A stretch of DNA of 64,000 bases. It comes from Chaetorhynchus papuensis (taxonomy: Eukaryota; Chordata; Aves; Passeriformes; Rhipiduridae). Both the position numbers and the translations under genes were made by a program. Below, piece by piece: positions 25,270-38,400 of this stretch (within the stretch, counting starts at the first letter, position 1; each line of letters begins with the position of its first letter). The notes beneath the pieces are model-generated. The model was not told the DNA's origin. It did no database searches and saw only the letters and a list, made by a program, of their open reading frames with translations. The stretch spans positions 1 through 64,000 of the forward strand of contig VWYX01000209.1 in NCBI GenBank assembly GCA_013396525.1. Direction: 5' to 3'.

Positions 25270-26835
25270 AAGATGCATACTTTAAATATATGTATGTATA
25301 CAAAAACTGCAAATTCAGCTTCTTGATAGGGGATAATATAGCTGACTGCATGGGGCAATCCCGATACTATTTCAATTTAATGTGGTATGTGACTGATACT
25401 CAAACCTTTTGTGCCTGAAGTACGCTTTCTGTAAGTAAACAAGCATGTTTAAAGGTTAAAGAACTCAATTTTTCATTTTGGAAAAAAAGAAATTACATTT
25501 TAATTTTATTTTCTCCCTTTCCCTCCCTTTTGTTTTCCTGCTGCCTATTGCACCCAAGCCTGTAGGCACACTGAGGGCAGCAGTGGCTGTCAGCTGAGAT
25601 CAAGAGCTGAATGAAACTCTGGAGCTGTCTGTAGGAAAGAATGTGGTGCTCTATGGCTGAATAAGTGTTTGAAGTACTGTCACTTCCTTTTGGGAGGGAT
25701 TGAGAGATGTCAGCATAAACTCCAATAGCTGGCTGGTGTTAGGGAGTGTAGAAGTCATTTTTCTCCCTTCATCCTGGCAGGATTTTATTTTCCTTTTTGT
25801 CAAGGAATAGATGTCCTAACCCCATGAGCTCTTCTGAAAGACTCCTAGAAGCCAGATAGGCTCAGGAGAGTTTTCAAAGACTAACTCATCATCAATAGCA
25901 TGAACATAGAGGTGTTAGCCAAATTTTCCACTGGTCTTGAGTTCACTGGAATGTTTCTAACACTTTTGGATTTTAGAGGCATACTTGACTAGGAGAATGT
26001 AACATGAACATGACACAGTTCTTGCAGAGAGTAGGAGCAGATGTCAGTGAACTCAGGTCTTTAAAATATATTTCAGTACCTCAAAAATCGCTTCAGGAAT
26101 AGACTTCTGTGAGTTATGTTCAGAGGGATCTGACTCTTCTGAAAATGCCATTTTCTTGTGCCTTTTCTAAAATGCCAGATGTTTCTATATGGGGAATGCA
26201 TGGTGACAGTCCACTCAGGGGTCTCAAAGCCATGCTTTGCTGGGAGAAGGGAACAGAGGACCTGACTGATAGATGTTTTTTTCACAGCTTATGGACACAT
26301 AGCAAGAAAATGTGAAGTGAGTAACGAGGATTAACCATTCAAATTCAGAGCCTGCAGTTTATGTACTGAAATACAAATCCTGGCTACTCTGTCCAGCACT
26401 AAATTGCATGTTCCATGCTGTGCATAAACATCTTACTTGGCCTCTACAATACAGGTAACTGAGGTGTGGTGTAATGTAACAGGCATGCTTAGCAGCTACT
26501 CTAAGTGTTAAGGTCTTAGGGTAATGGTTGCTAAAGCATAGAATAATTTGCTAGTGTCTCACAAAACCCCAGTTCCTATAAGTAAACTCCCAGAACTCCA
26601 AAAAGTTCTTGTGTGATGAAAGTCTTAATAATTGTTCCTACTTAGCTGGTTTTTGTCAACCATAAGTTGTACCAGAGAAATGTATTGGGCTACCAGAGGA
26701 GGAAATAAGAAAAACAGCCTTTCCTTTGTAGCAACCTGAGATGTGTAGAAAATTGAAAGGAATTTTGTACTCAAATGAGGCTTTCCATGCCCATTGAATT
26801 GTTTGGAAAGTGAATGTAAATTTTATACATATACT

Positions 26836-26880
26836 TGTGTTTGTGTGTGTGTGTGTGTGTTTGTTAGTTTGTTTGTTTGT
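26836..26880. repeat. (TG)n / (TTTG)n microsatellite
   Basis: A run of TG dinucleotides passes into GTTT tetranucleotides. Confidence 0.9.
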
Positions 26881-28187
26881 TGAGAAACTTATGTCAAATC
26901 GTAACAGACAACCAGTCTCTGAAGATCTCTCCAGAAGGAGGGAACAGCTTTTTATATTGCATAGCTTGCTGTCTTTCAGACCAAATGAGATGTTAACACT
27001 TTGGCCAGGCTTTGGTGGGGCATCTGAATACTACTAGGATAAATTCAAAAAGCACTAGCTAGTTTAAGTCAGGCAAAGACTCTGAATAGGTGGTTACAAG
27101 CAGCTCTGCTGCTCAGGCATGCAGCAACAGTACTGTGGTAATAAATTAACACCTGCACTCTGCACAGCCCGGGTTTTATCCAATGAGCAAAGGAATTCTG
27201 CAAAAACAGACCCTCTCCCTGGCATGTTCCACTTCCACAAAAAAGCACTCCGTTGTTGTCAGCAGCTTGCCTCCTGCTTAGGCTTAGTCACTGCAGGACC
27301 TTATTCTGCAATGCACAGAACAAGTCTTTACTGGCACCAGGAAGTTGGACTTCATGACCTCTGAAGCCAACAGCTAAAATACTGCTGATGAACATGATGA
27401 GGAGTAGGGTCTTTTGCTTTCTGTTTCCGAGGAAAGCAGGTGAGGGTCTCACTGGGGGTGCTCAGAATCCCTGGAGATCAAACCCACCAAGCAAAAACAG
27501 GCTACTGGGTCCTGCCTGCTGCTTTTGACAGCGCTGTGAGTAATCGCTTGCCTTGCATAAGAAAGCAAGGCACCAGCCTGCTGGGAACCTAGATTTGTAC
27601 AGTGCTGCAAATATATATAGGAAGCAGTCAAGTTTTTCCATTTTGTCTAGGATTAGATGTTGTCTGTCAAAAGCTTTTTTGGGCTTTTTCAAGATAAGAC
27701 ATCAAGCTCTAGTGACAAATGGAATAGTAAATATATAACTTGATATATAGACACGCATATCTGAGTCATGTGCTTTATTCCATTCTCAGTGTAAGAACAA
27801 GAGAATGCTTGTATTAAAGCAAAGTTTATTGGGAGTGAAAATTTCCCATAATACAAAAAGAGGTATAAAAAAATGTGTGTTTAAAATGTGATATTTACAG
27901 GCAATGTCATCCCTCCATTCATTCAGCTGAGGTAAGATTTCATAATAAAATACAGCTTTAAGCAATATTTCTAGGCTAATATACCATAATCTACTAAATT
28001 TGTTTATTGAATGTATGAGAATTCGAAATTAGAGAAACAGATTAGTACTGCCTCTGAAACCTCTTTCTTTATTTTTCCATTCTTTCCTGCTAGTTTAGCA
28101 GAGAATGAAATGGAAATGGATTAACTTGGCCAATTTAAAAATACGAATTTGTTAATTTGAAAATGAAAGAGCTTTAAATTTTTAGTT

Positions 28188-28293
28188 TGTTGGGGGGGAT
28201 TAAGTGTTATGGGGGGATTGGTTTGGTTTTTGTTGGTTTTTGTTGTTGGGTGGTTTTGTGATTTTAGTTTGTTTTTTTTTTTTTTTTTTTTTT
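28188..28293. repeat. G/T-rich tract ending in a 22-base T run
   Basis: Contains two G runs of six to seven bases, then GGTTTT-type repeats and finally a T homopolymer at 28272-28293. The plus strand has almost no C over this stretch. It could be a decayed poly(A) tail with neighbouring simple repeat, but no retrotransposon body is recognised next to it. Confidence 0.8.
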
Positions 28294-28683
28294 AATAAAG
28301 TGACCTTTTTATAGTTTTGCCAGTAGAAATCTATTGCATATTTGATCACAGACATCATGACAGCATTTTCAATTTTTTTATGCAGATAACATGCCCAGAT
28401 CAGAGAGCACCTGGGACTTTATTTTCATTCAGCTCATGTGGACACCAGAACTTGTGGTACCAGTGCTGATCTTAGAGCAAGCAGGAGTAATCACTTTGCT
28501 TTTCAGAGGCAGCTTCTAGTCTTAATTTGACTTCAGGATACCACAGCTTGGGGTGTGATTCTAAGCTGTGACCAGAGATGAGAGCTTCTTTCTGTTCTTG
28601 CTGCTTTAAAAAACCTCCAGATCAAAGTCCCACTTCTCTCCTCAATGCTCTCTTCCAAATAACGCATGAAGTTGTAGGGGATA

Positions 28684-28729
28684 TTTGGGGGATAAAAGTC
28701 TTGGGGGATAAAAGTCTTTGGGGATAAAT
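28684..28729. repeat. short tandem repeat, about 16-bp unit, three copies
   Basis: The unit TTGGGGGATAAAAGTC is repeated with small changes three times. Confidence 0.85.
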
Positions 28730-31700
28730 ACCTTGTGAACTACATATTGCTTGGTCCTAAAGTATGGATGGCAGGGTGTATAAAGCATTTAAAGGAAGAC
28801 AGTAATTTGGACACTCAGAGAAGTTTTCTAAGATATATAAACTTTATTTTTGTAATAGCATTTATCATAGTGGTGCAGTGTAGTTTATCTTCTTTTAAGA
28901 GACAATGCGATATGCAGATCAACAAAAGGCAATTTTGTGTAGCTTTGTTTAAATTTCTGTTGTCACAAGTAGCATTTTTCCAGTCGCACAAGCTGATCAC
29001 TGCAAAGTCTTTAACAGACAATTTTAAGTTTTAATCAGCATGCACTTTGTCCTCCTGAGTGAAAAACAATAGCTGGTCCTTTTGGCCTGGAACTGAACAA
29101 GCAAGAGGTGCTCAGGGTATGTGTCCCTCAGGACTGGTATTGTATTCTTGATCTGCATTGTGCAGAAACGTTGTACTCTTGCAGAGGCAGTTCCTCCCCC
29201 TCTGATCCAAACTCTCCGCAGTCCTGGTTCCAGTAACTATTTATTATGCTGTAATTACTGGAGTAACTGCTACTGTGACCCCCTCTCACCATTTCTGCTG
29301 CTACCTACCAGACTTGGCAGAGTGAGCTCCTGCTTTTGGCCAGGGTGGTAGAATTTGACACTACATCATCCATCCTGTCTAACCTGTTATGTTGAGACAT
29401 TCAATTATATTGTCAGTTCTTGCAGCTCAAGCTTGGGATTTTGCGATGGGTTAGAGGTGGGAGACTGTCAGGCCACCAAGCCCTTCCAACCTGATTTTCA
29501 TGTGCGTGTAGGGACTAACCTATTTACTTGTAGAGCACTATCAGCACACAGGACCTTGACTTTCAGCATGTTGCCAATAAAGCAAGAGCACAGGAAACTT
29601 TTGAGTCCTGAAAGGCTTCTGTCTACGCTTCTAACATCAATTGCATTAAAACCTGTAGAGGAGTTTCCTGATATGTAGGCCAGAGGTGTTCTCTTGACAC
29701 ACATCACGGGGCATCAGCTTGAAAGCAGCTCGTGCTGAGCCCGTTTCCACTCTGCAGCCTGCCTGAACATGCAATCCCTACTGGGAGAGCTGTCGGTGGG
29801 TTTGTTACTTCTCTGGTGGTAGGGGCTCTCTTATGTCTGGAAAACACAGAGAGTGGATTGAGAAGTCACTTTTCATGCACCCTGGCAAACTTTCATTGAT
29901 AAGCATTACCTTTAATTTAGCAGTCCTATCAGTGCTAGAATTTCAGACCTTCTATACCATTACCAGATATGGAGATTCAGTTTTCATTAGTTTCTAAATC
30001 TTTATGTATTTTGTGTTCAGAACAGTTGCATGGATTAGTCTTGTGTTAGATATGCAGAGGTGTTTATGCTTAATGTTTTTGCTTACAAAATGCACCCTGG
30101 ATGGGTGCGTGTATATATGCTATACATTTGTCTGCAAGGGCAGGAAACAGAATGCACAATCATAGCAACATATTAATTTGAGATCTCCTCAGATCTCAAA
30201 AATATTTCCAATACCTTACCCAAATTTTCTGCCTCAAGCCTGTTGTTGCAATTTAAAATTCCTTCTGTTCTTTAGGAGAAAAAAACCTTTTTCTAAGAAC
30301 AACTCTGTTGTGGCTCTTTAAGAACACACAGTTCTTCCAACAGAGTTAAGACATTCCAGGTCTATGTTTCAGTATGGCCCCCGTGAAATTCTGGCAATTG
30401 AAATCTGCATTTTTCCAGTGCTTTGCATTCAGCATTTCCCCAAACCATTCATAAAAGCCCTGAACCTTTAGTCAATTCTGAAAGATCCAGTCCTAGCATT
30501 TTTTTCAACCTAAATTGTCCTTTTTCACTTCTTAGGGAGTGAAAAAAGGGTTAACCACTTTGAAAATCTGTCTCTGTACTCTCACATGTTCTAGTGAGAG
30601 TAGAACAGAAGAGGTCTTGAAAAAAGCAAAAGAGACCAAAAAGGCATCACACACAGTATTTCATTACTTTGTCAGGTTAACTGTGTTAAATTCTGGTCAC
30701 AAAGGCAGTATGTTCAGTGCTCTGTTCCATATGTGTATTGTCTGTTTGGTAGCTTACCCAGACAGCTCCTCAGGTAGGGACAGAGAGTGTTTTCCTGCCT
30801 GAAGGCATTATACAAGAACTACAGAAAAGAAATTACCGTGTAGTAGGGAGCCGATTTAAGATCTCATCAAAACACTTATTTTCCCATCACTGTATTTTAG
30901 TATGAAATGCAGTAATAATCAGCACTTGTGCACAGTCATGAACATAAGGATGCTCCCACATTAGTTTCATATTTGGCACTCACTGGTAGGAAGTACTTGT
31001 TCTGTTGCTGTTGAAATCCAAGGCAAATTACACGAAGGTGTAACACTAAACATTTCACGTGGAGCTTCAAGGTCAAACTTAGTGCTTTATGAAAACTGTT
31101 GAATCCAGTCTTTGGAATTTAGTTCCAAAAAGGGTTGCATATGTGTTTAGGACATAGTGCAGTGGAAAGGTGATGTACAAATAAGAAGGGGGGGTAGGTT
31201 GTTTTGCTGTGTGAACCAGAGGGCTGTGGTTACTATGCTGTGGGACATTAAATTATATCACGTAGACTCATGGGTGTTCTTTGGAAGGTTTCAGTCATTA
31301 GGATTCCCACACAAACAAATTCTAAACACCCACTCTGTCACATTTCAAACTCTGGTCATTTTATCTCTCTACATCAGAAAGTGCATTTAAATTTAAACCA
31401 AAATTTACATTGCCAGGAAAGGCAATTTTCCCATATTTTATTTGGAGAGAATATTTTATTGCAAAATATTTTATCTTTGAATTTCAATTTGGAATGTAAA
31501 AAAATAATGTACAATGCAATGTTTTATATTGAAGTAGAGAAGAACTGGGAGAGGAATTAGGAGGACAAAGTGCTCATTAGCTGAAAAGCAGATGGTACTC
31601 AGCTGGAGTATAATCAGAACAATCTTGCATCGCCTTGTCTTTTTACAGGTTTGAAAGGACAGCCCCAGAAAGACACTCTTAAAAAAACCAAAGATTTCTA

Positions 31701-34700
31701 CTTTTGAGGTCAATTCAGATGGAAGGGCTATTAGTAATTTTTAGGGGTCTGAATGGGTGGGAGAGATGTTCTACAAGCTGGGAAAGTCTCATACTAATCA
31801 GACATAGATCTTAAAGAGATGCTGCATCCTTTGACTGCACAGTCAGGCTTAACACTCATTTTATGCCCCTGCATTGTTTGCAAAGGACACCTGATTTCAC
31901 TTCACTTTTATTTAAATAAATTTATTTATTTCATTTGACTAAGTAGCTGTACAAGGAAGCAGATCACTTTTCTGTGAACAAAAAAAAAAAAGAACCTTGG
32001 AACTGGAGAGTCCCCACACACCCCAATAACAAGCTAAGTAAAATATGTTTACTACCTAATCTAGGGGATAAAAAGTAACTTTTAGGTGGCAAAACACAGT
32101 CCTTTTTCCAATGCCCATGGTTTGAATAAAATCTAGGAAGTTTTACACTTGGAAATACATTAATGAATTTTTGGCTTTACTTGTTGTGATTTTTTAAAAT
32201 ATTGTGATTATTCAGTCTGTTCCTCAATATTCAAGTTGAAACAATATTGTGAAGGTTTATCAATCTAATAAAAGACTTCCATGAGTCAGTTTTTGTGTTG
32301 TGTGATTGTTTTTTATAATGTTCCTGCCTGCATTCTCACTGCCAGGTAGATAGAGCTGCAATAAACAATAATCAGAATGCACAATCTTTCCATAAAATCA
32401 CCATATCCTGAATAGTGTTACTATCCTCTGTATTATCTTGCATGACTGTAGAAGAAATGAAGGGATCTGTAAAGTACATACCACCTTCACTTCTTCAGCT
32501 CTGTTATTGCAATTGCTTTCCCATTTTCTGGCAGGGGTATAATCATCGAGAAAAGGAAGAACACATCACATACTTCCAGTATAGAGTGCCATTTTAGAAA
32601 AGAATGCTTGCTAGATTAGCTGACTAGCTCTAAATCTGGGATGTGAATCTCTGGATTTAAAGCATCTCACAGATGAGCACTGTGCTGGTTATCATACTTC
32701 AGCTTTACCAACTGGTAAATGCTTTCCTGCATCTGAAATATGGCCATAGTCATTGACTACATCAGTCAAAGTGTCTGAAATTAATCTTAAAATATTTGTC
32801 AGTTGGCTGAGGACACTTCTCTTTGTAACATTCACTACTGTACTTCCGTCTTTCAAATTCAGTCATATCATCACAGTCATCAGACAAACAGACATTAATA
32901 AGGACCACTGCTTGAAGTTGCAGGAAAGGTATGACAGATTAAACAGTCCTGAAAATAATCTAGTTCTCATTCTGGAGATGCTCTGTTCGAGGAGAGGATC
33001 ACGAAGTAGCAATAAAACTCAGGTAGGCTGACCCAAGCACTCTACAAGCTGTACCTCTTTTACAGAAAACCACCAGGCTCTAAGCCTCCTGAAGTCAGCA
33101 AGAGTCTCTGCTGTCTTCAGCAGAACTTGAATACTACCCAAGGACTTGTCAGTGGTGAAAGCTGTCAATCCAGCAAGCTTGCTATTGGTCCCTCATCACT
33201 CATTTCTATTTAGAAGATTTTAAACTCAGAAGACACGTGTTTTAAAGTTTTTATTCTATAGACAACATTTAAATAAAGCAGAGGAGTTAAAACTGAAATA
33301 TACAGACAAAGCATATACTTTCACATCCACATTTGATAAGGATATGTACCTTTTTAATAAAAATGTAAGCAAATGCAAACTCACTAAAAGAATAAACTAT
33401 TTAATATAGCATGAAGCACTATAATAGAGCAGAGAGTTTCACAATTTCTAGATAGCATTTGGATAAAGGAAATAGTTGTATTAGAGGATATCTCTGGACT
33501 ACTGATAACTGAAAAGTTTATTTTGCTAAGATTACAAAACCAATAACTGTAGTACACCTTCTAATATGACAATTAAAAACAGAGAAAGGAATTTTTAAGC
33601 TTATAAAAATGTGAAACCAATTAAAATTTTTGATTTTAAAAAATTTGGCAGGACTCTATGTTGGAATCTCGTGTGCCAAAGTCAGCTGCGTCTGTTTGCT
33701 TTGCTGAGATTCTGGCTCCATTCAGAACCATTCTGTATCCCACATGGCAGATACAGAATGTCACACACTTCTAAGACACAATTTCACTCAGAATGTTCTA
33801 TATCTTTTCTATTTATTTCAAAAAATTCTCCCATATTTTGGAAGGATTTAACTTTCTACCTCTAGGCATCCCTGAAAAATCTATCATTACTGCTGCATTT
33901 AATTCTCACAGAAGCCGAAAAAAGACTGTAGTGTGACCCTCCTATCACTATCACACAGCACATCCTTGCAATTAAAAGTTGTAGCTATGCTAGCTACATG
34001 GGAACATGAACAAGTAGTCAGTTGCTTGTTTAAACTACACAAATTTATACCAGAAAAATTGCAACTACATGCATGTTTTTGTACTTGTACCTAGGATCAG
34101 GGACACACTGGAGGGTAAGGGATCCAAATAAGGAGGAGTAAGTGGTGCTATGTCACTCAAAGTCCTTCATTTTTATCTCCTCCCAGTCAGCTTTATCCAG
34201 TCTAGTTCACATTATGGTGGAACTGCTGTGACTCTTGATATCCTTTGTCTCTCAGTTTCACTTATGCTGTTAGATTGTTTGCTAATCAGGTGAACTAGAA
34301 CTGGCTAAACTCTTCAAAGTATATTAGCCCTGAAAGGTAAGTAAGTGTTTAAAGAAAGCCAACACCAGCAATGCTCACAGAATCATGCTCATTTAGAGAT
34401 TACTTCACTTACAGTGATAGTTCTCTCTTTACAGGAAATGCTGGCTCAGGAATGACCTTTCCTAAACTGTGTCCTAAATTACACAGTGACTCAGAGGGCT
34501 GCCTGATTTCACTGACAGACAGCTATCCAGCAACAGTAGGTTCACTGCCACTTTAATCAAAGCAACTCCTTAACATCAGCTAATGTTAAGAGTTGTTTTT
34601 CAGAGAAATCCCAGAGCAGCGAAAGACAAGAGCAGCTGTAGTGAACTTTATCCTGTTTAACAACAGCATACCATGTCTTGCATTTCTCTCCCAAGATTTT

Positions 34701-35347
34701 TACGTCTCTGCAACAAGACAGCAGGTGTCACTAGGAATTGGCTGTATGGAAACACCAGACTTTGTTCTTAGTTCTTTTTTCTATGCTCCAAACAATGGAG
34801 ATTAAATGGAAATAGGAGTACAGATTCTTGTTTCAGTTTGTATCCACTAAAATTTCTCCGCTTCATCCTCCTCTTTTGATGGATCTTACTTTTTCACACA
34901 ATACACACCTCATTTTTTCCCTTTCACAGCACAAAACCAACCACACCCATAAGGTTTATGATACCACTAAACAGCAGCACTACGCTGTCTCCTTTCCTGT
35001 AGGAGCACCTCACAGGCTGGAATGTCCAGCTGATTTTGAAGTCATGGTGGCTGCTGGCAGAGGATTTCCCATCAAAACCAAATCAAGCAGTAACACTGGG
35101 AGCTACCTTCTGCCCTAGTAGCTGGTGGGGCAGTTCTATGTATTATTCCTTAAGATGAGTTTTTTGCTTTTCTGTATTTTCATTGCCATTGCTGGGAGAG
35201 ACACCTGTTAATAAAGCCTAAGCTAATACATTTACAAGGCCAAAGGGGTATATTATCTCTTTTCTAATTTTCTAATTCAGCAGGATGACCTAATAGACTG
35301 AAAGCAGAAGGGATGCTGGAGTTAATGAGTGACTAGGAAGCAGGACT

Positions 35348-35497
35348 TCAGAGAGGATCACCAGGAAGGACACCTGGTATTGGACTATATGGAGCTCTGT
35401 TGGCATCTTGAGGAGTCACAGAAGTGCTGGTGACTGCCTTCTGGGTGACAGAGGCTTTCTTACCTTCAAGCCAGTATGTAACCATGTCTCCTTTCCC
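35348..35497 (-). CDS. cyclase last identified exon with stop codon
   Basis: Begins GKGDMVTYWLEGK, the conserved end of the cyclase domain (KGKGxxxTYWL). It then reads through a 36-residue Ser/Thr/Pro-rich tail ending VLPGDPL and a TGA at 35348-35350. A strong donor consensus (GAAG|gtaaga at 35463/35464) lies inside it, so the tail may be intron in some or all transcripts. Acceptor tttcttag|GGG. Confidence 0.85.
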   Translation of the reverse strand, partial: GKGDMVTYWLEGKKASVTQKAVTSTSVTPQDANRAPYSPIPGVLPGDPL

Positions 35498-38400
35498 CTA
35501 AGAAAGAATATTAGTCATGGGGTTATAAAACTATCCATCATTTATGAAATAATTTTCTTACTACAACTCAAAACAAATCCCAAAAGGAGAAACATGTGCC
35601 TGTCAGCCACTTTACATAGAGGAAAAAAGAGGCATAAAACCTTTCCTTAAAAGATGGTAGCAGTAGTATCAGTTAAAACAATTCTTTGAAGTCCCACCCA
35701 AAACTCGGTCACCAAGTATGTTAATTCTCTTGAGGAACTCACACGATGATTTGTGATGTCTGTGAAAGACTTTTTTTTGATTTCAAGCAGTTGTGACAGT
35801 GAATGTGCCATGCAGGACTTCCAAGCTTGACTAAGTCCTTCATCTCTGACTTACCAGGTTTGTCCTGTGAACAAGCCCATGGAACTGGTCCTGTCTTAAA
35901 ACTTGAACATGTTTTCTTAAGGTACAGGAATTAGTCTAACCAAAGCACTTTGAGATGTAGAGGATTAGAAGATACAGGGGACTGCAGGGGTTAAAATTCA
36001 GGGACTCCAGAGTACTTTCACACTCTCCTCTCTGCAAAGCTGAGTATAAATGTTGCATACACACCTTGACTTGTAAATTCCCACGGCATACTAACACATA
36101 CTCTCCAATCTGCTCCAACAGCTGGTATGCACTTGAACTGCACTGTATTTTAAGAGCTGGAAAGCAAGATAAATATCATATTAGCAAACAATTTATACAT
36201 CTAAGACAGATCCATCTCCCAAAGTGTGTAAAAAATTTCAAGACTCATTAATGAACTCCTCCTTGGGGTTTTTTCAGGTCTTTGCTTATTATTTGTTATT
36301 TGAAATGTTTGCACACAATCTCCAGTATCCTGGCCTGTTTGTGGGAGCATCTCAGGACAAATATTGGGCTTTCAACAAACACTACTCTTCACATTCTGCA
36401 TCTAATAATATTTGTGTAACTCTTCACAGTTGTGTACCTGTGCTTCCGATGAGCATCCTTTTCATCTGGTGAAGAAAACCATACACAGTCTTACCTCCTG
36501 ATAAATAAAGGGCCAGTGCTGTCTTTGCACATATAGTTTTCATCAAAGCCTAAACCTTAAAGAAACAGTCATCCTTTCTCTGACTCCAAACCTGTAAATT
36601 AAGACACCTGGAAGAGACAATATTAACATAATTCCACTTTTTTTTAACAATGTGATTTTTCCCTGGTTGAGATTTTATCTTCATGGAAACTATGTAAACC
36701 TCATCTGTCTTGCCTTTTGTAAATGATGGAAGAAGGACCAAGAAGGAAGACAGATAGAAGAAATTCTACTTTTGCTGGAAAGCAAAATTTTGCCAAAATT
36801 TAAAAAAATTAAAAACCAGGTTTTTTCACCTGTAAGATTCTGTGACACAGAGTCAATCATTATGCTTTTTTGTTTAAAAAACTTCTCAGATGATAGTAGG
36901 ACTGGCTAAGATTATGTAATTGATTTTTCTTGTATCAGAAAATGACAGTTTATAATGTCCACTTTTATTTGTTTAAATGTTTTTAGAGTCTCAGAACACT
37001 GCCTGTAGATCAGAAGATAAATGTATAACATATATAGATACATATCTCAGAAATATTCTTTGCAGTAAATACATTATATTTCAACTTGTCATCCTGCTTG
37101 ACAGCAAGACACTAGCACTCAGATTCCAGGTGATAGCATTTCTAATGCACATTGCTAGTAATTAAACTGTTTGAAAGCAATCATCTTAGGGTTAAAACAT
37201 GGTAATGTAATTTGAGGTCCTCAAGATTTATGTGGCCAGAAAAAGAGGGAGAGAAAATGAAGGTTTGAAAGATAAAATGCTCTGTCTTTATTCTTAAGTC
37301 TATAGTGTTGGTGCACCATCTGAGAAAGAGACTGGCATACAGAACAAAGGATAACCTTTGAAGGATGGAAGCAGATTTTGAAGGTATTAGTTTTAAAGGA
37401 GTTCAGATAAGTTGACACAAGGAGCATGAAAGGAGTTATCTTGGAGGCTGACAGAAAGAAAATGAAGTTATATATGTTCCACCCAGGTTAGAATTTGCTT
37501 TGGAAAAATAAAAATGGTGAGAAGGAATGGATGCTGGTGATTCTTAAAACCTTTCAAAACTTTCAAATCCATCATTTAAGACCATTCTCCTGCCTTTCTG
37601 CCTTGTTTTTAGTGGGTCACAATAGATGTTGAAAGCAGCAGTTTTTATCATTAAATTAAATTTGAAGAATCTTGTCTGTGCCTAGTTCAAATCCATTTAC
37701 AATGCATTGCAGTGTGAGCTGTAAAACTACTACAGCTTCATTTCATGAATGAAAGGAAACAAGACATCAGGGTTCTTTGATGTTGAATCACTCTGTCTTT
37801 TTTTTTCTCTCCGTTCTTGTAGATTAGCTAAAATATTTCAGAATCTGAGGTTCAAATGTTCATATTGGATAAAAATGAAGCTTTCTAAGTAAATTTGGAG
37901 CTCTGTTATCCCCTGGGAAGAAGCAGTGAGAATACCTCAACAAAATTTCTGTTTAAACTCTTTGCTAGAGAACACATACATAATCTTTTATACTGGTTAA
38001 ACACAGACACAGCTCTCATGGTGCTCTACTATTTCTTGTGATCTCCATCAGAGAAAGTTATCAGCAATAAAAGAGGAGTAATGAAAATATTTTTACCATA
38101 AATCCAGCTGTGTGTCAGGAGCAAGTAGGAACAGTGAACATAACCACTTGCCTTTCATTTTATTTTACTTCTTTACTGTAGAGAACTTTAAAGCCACAAA
38201 AATCCCTTTCGGAGACTTGAGAAATAAGGGGATCTAATTACAAAAACGGTTGTAGAGAATATCGTTCTCATAATTTGTCCCTAGGCAGACTGGACCCAGA
38301 TATCAAGAACCTCCTTATATCCTTAAAGGATTTGCAATCATTTGAATAGGTCAGGACTCAAAACTCAGCCTAACCTTTTTTAAGAACTAATTCAGGGATG

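Larger units (their letters stand above)
25270..35347. other. TMEM215 3' UTR and intergenic DNA
   Basis: No coding exon could be supported in these 10 kb. The first part is presumably TMEM215 3' UTR, but I cannot choose among several AATAAA hexamers (for example 27140-27145). Low-complexity tracts at 26836-26880, 28188-28293 and 28684-28729 are listed separately. The last 1-2 kb on the minus strand probably contains the 3' UTR of the cyclase gene. Confidence 0.5.
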
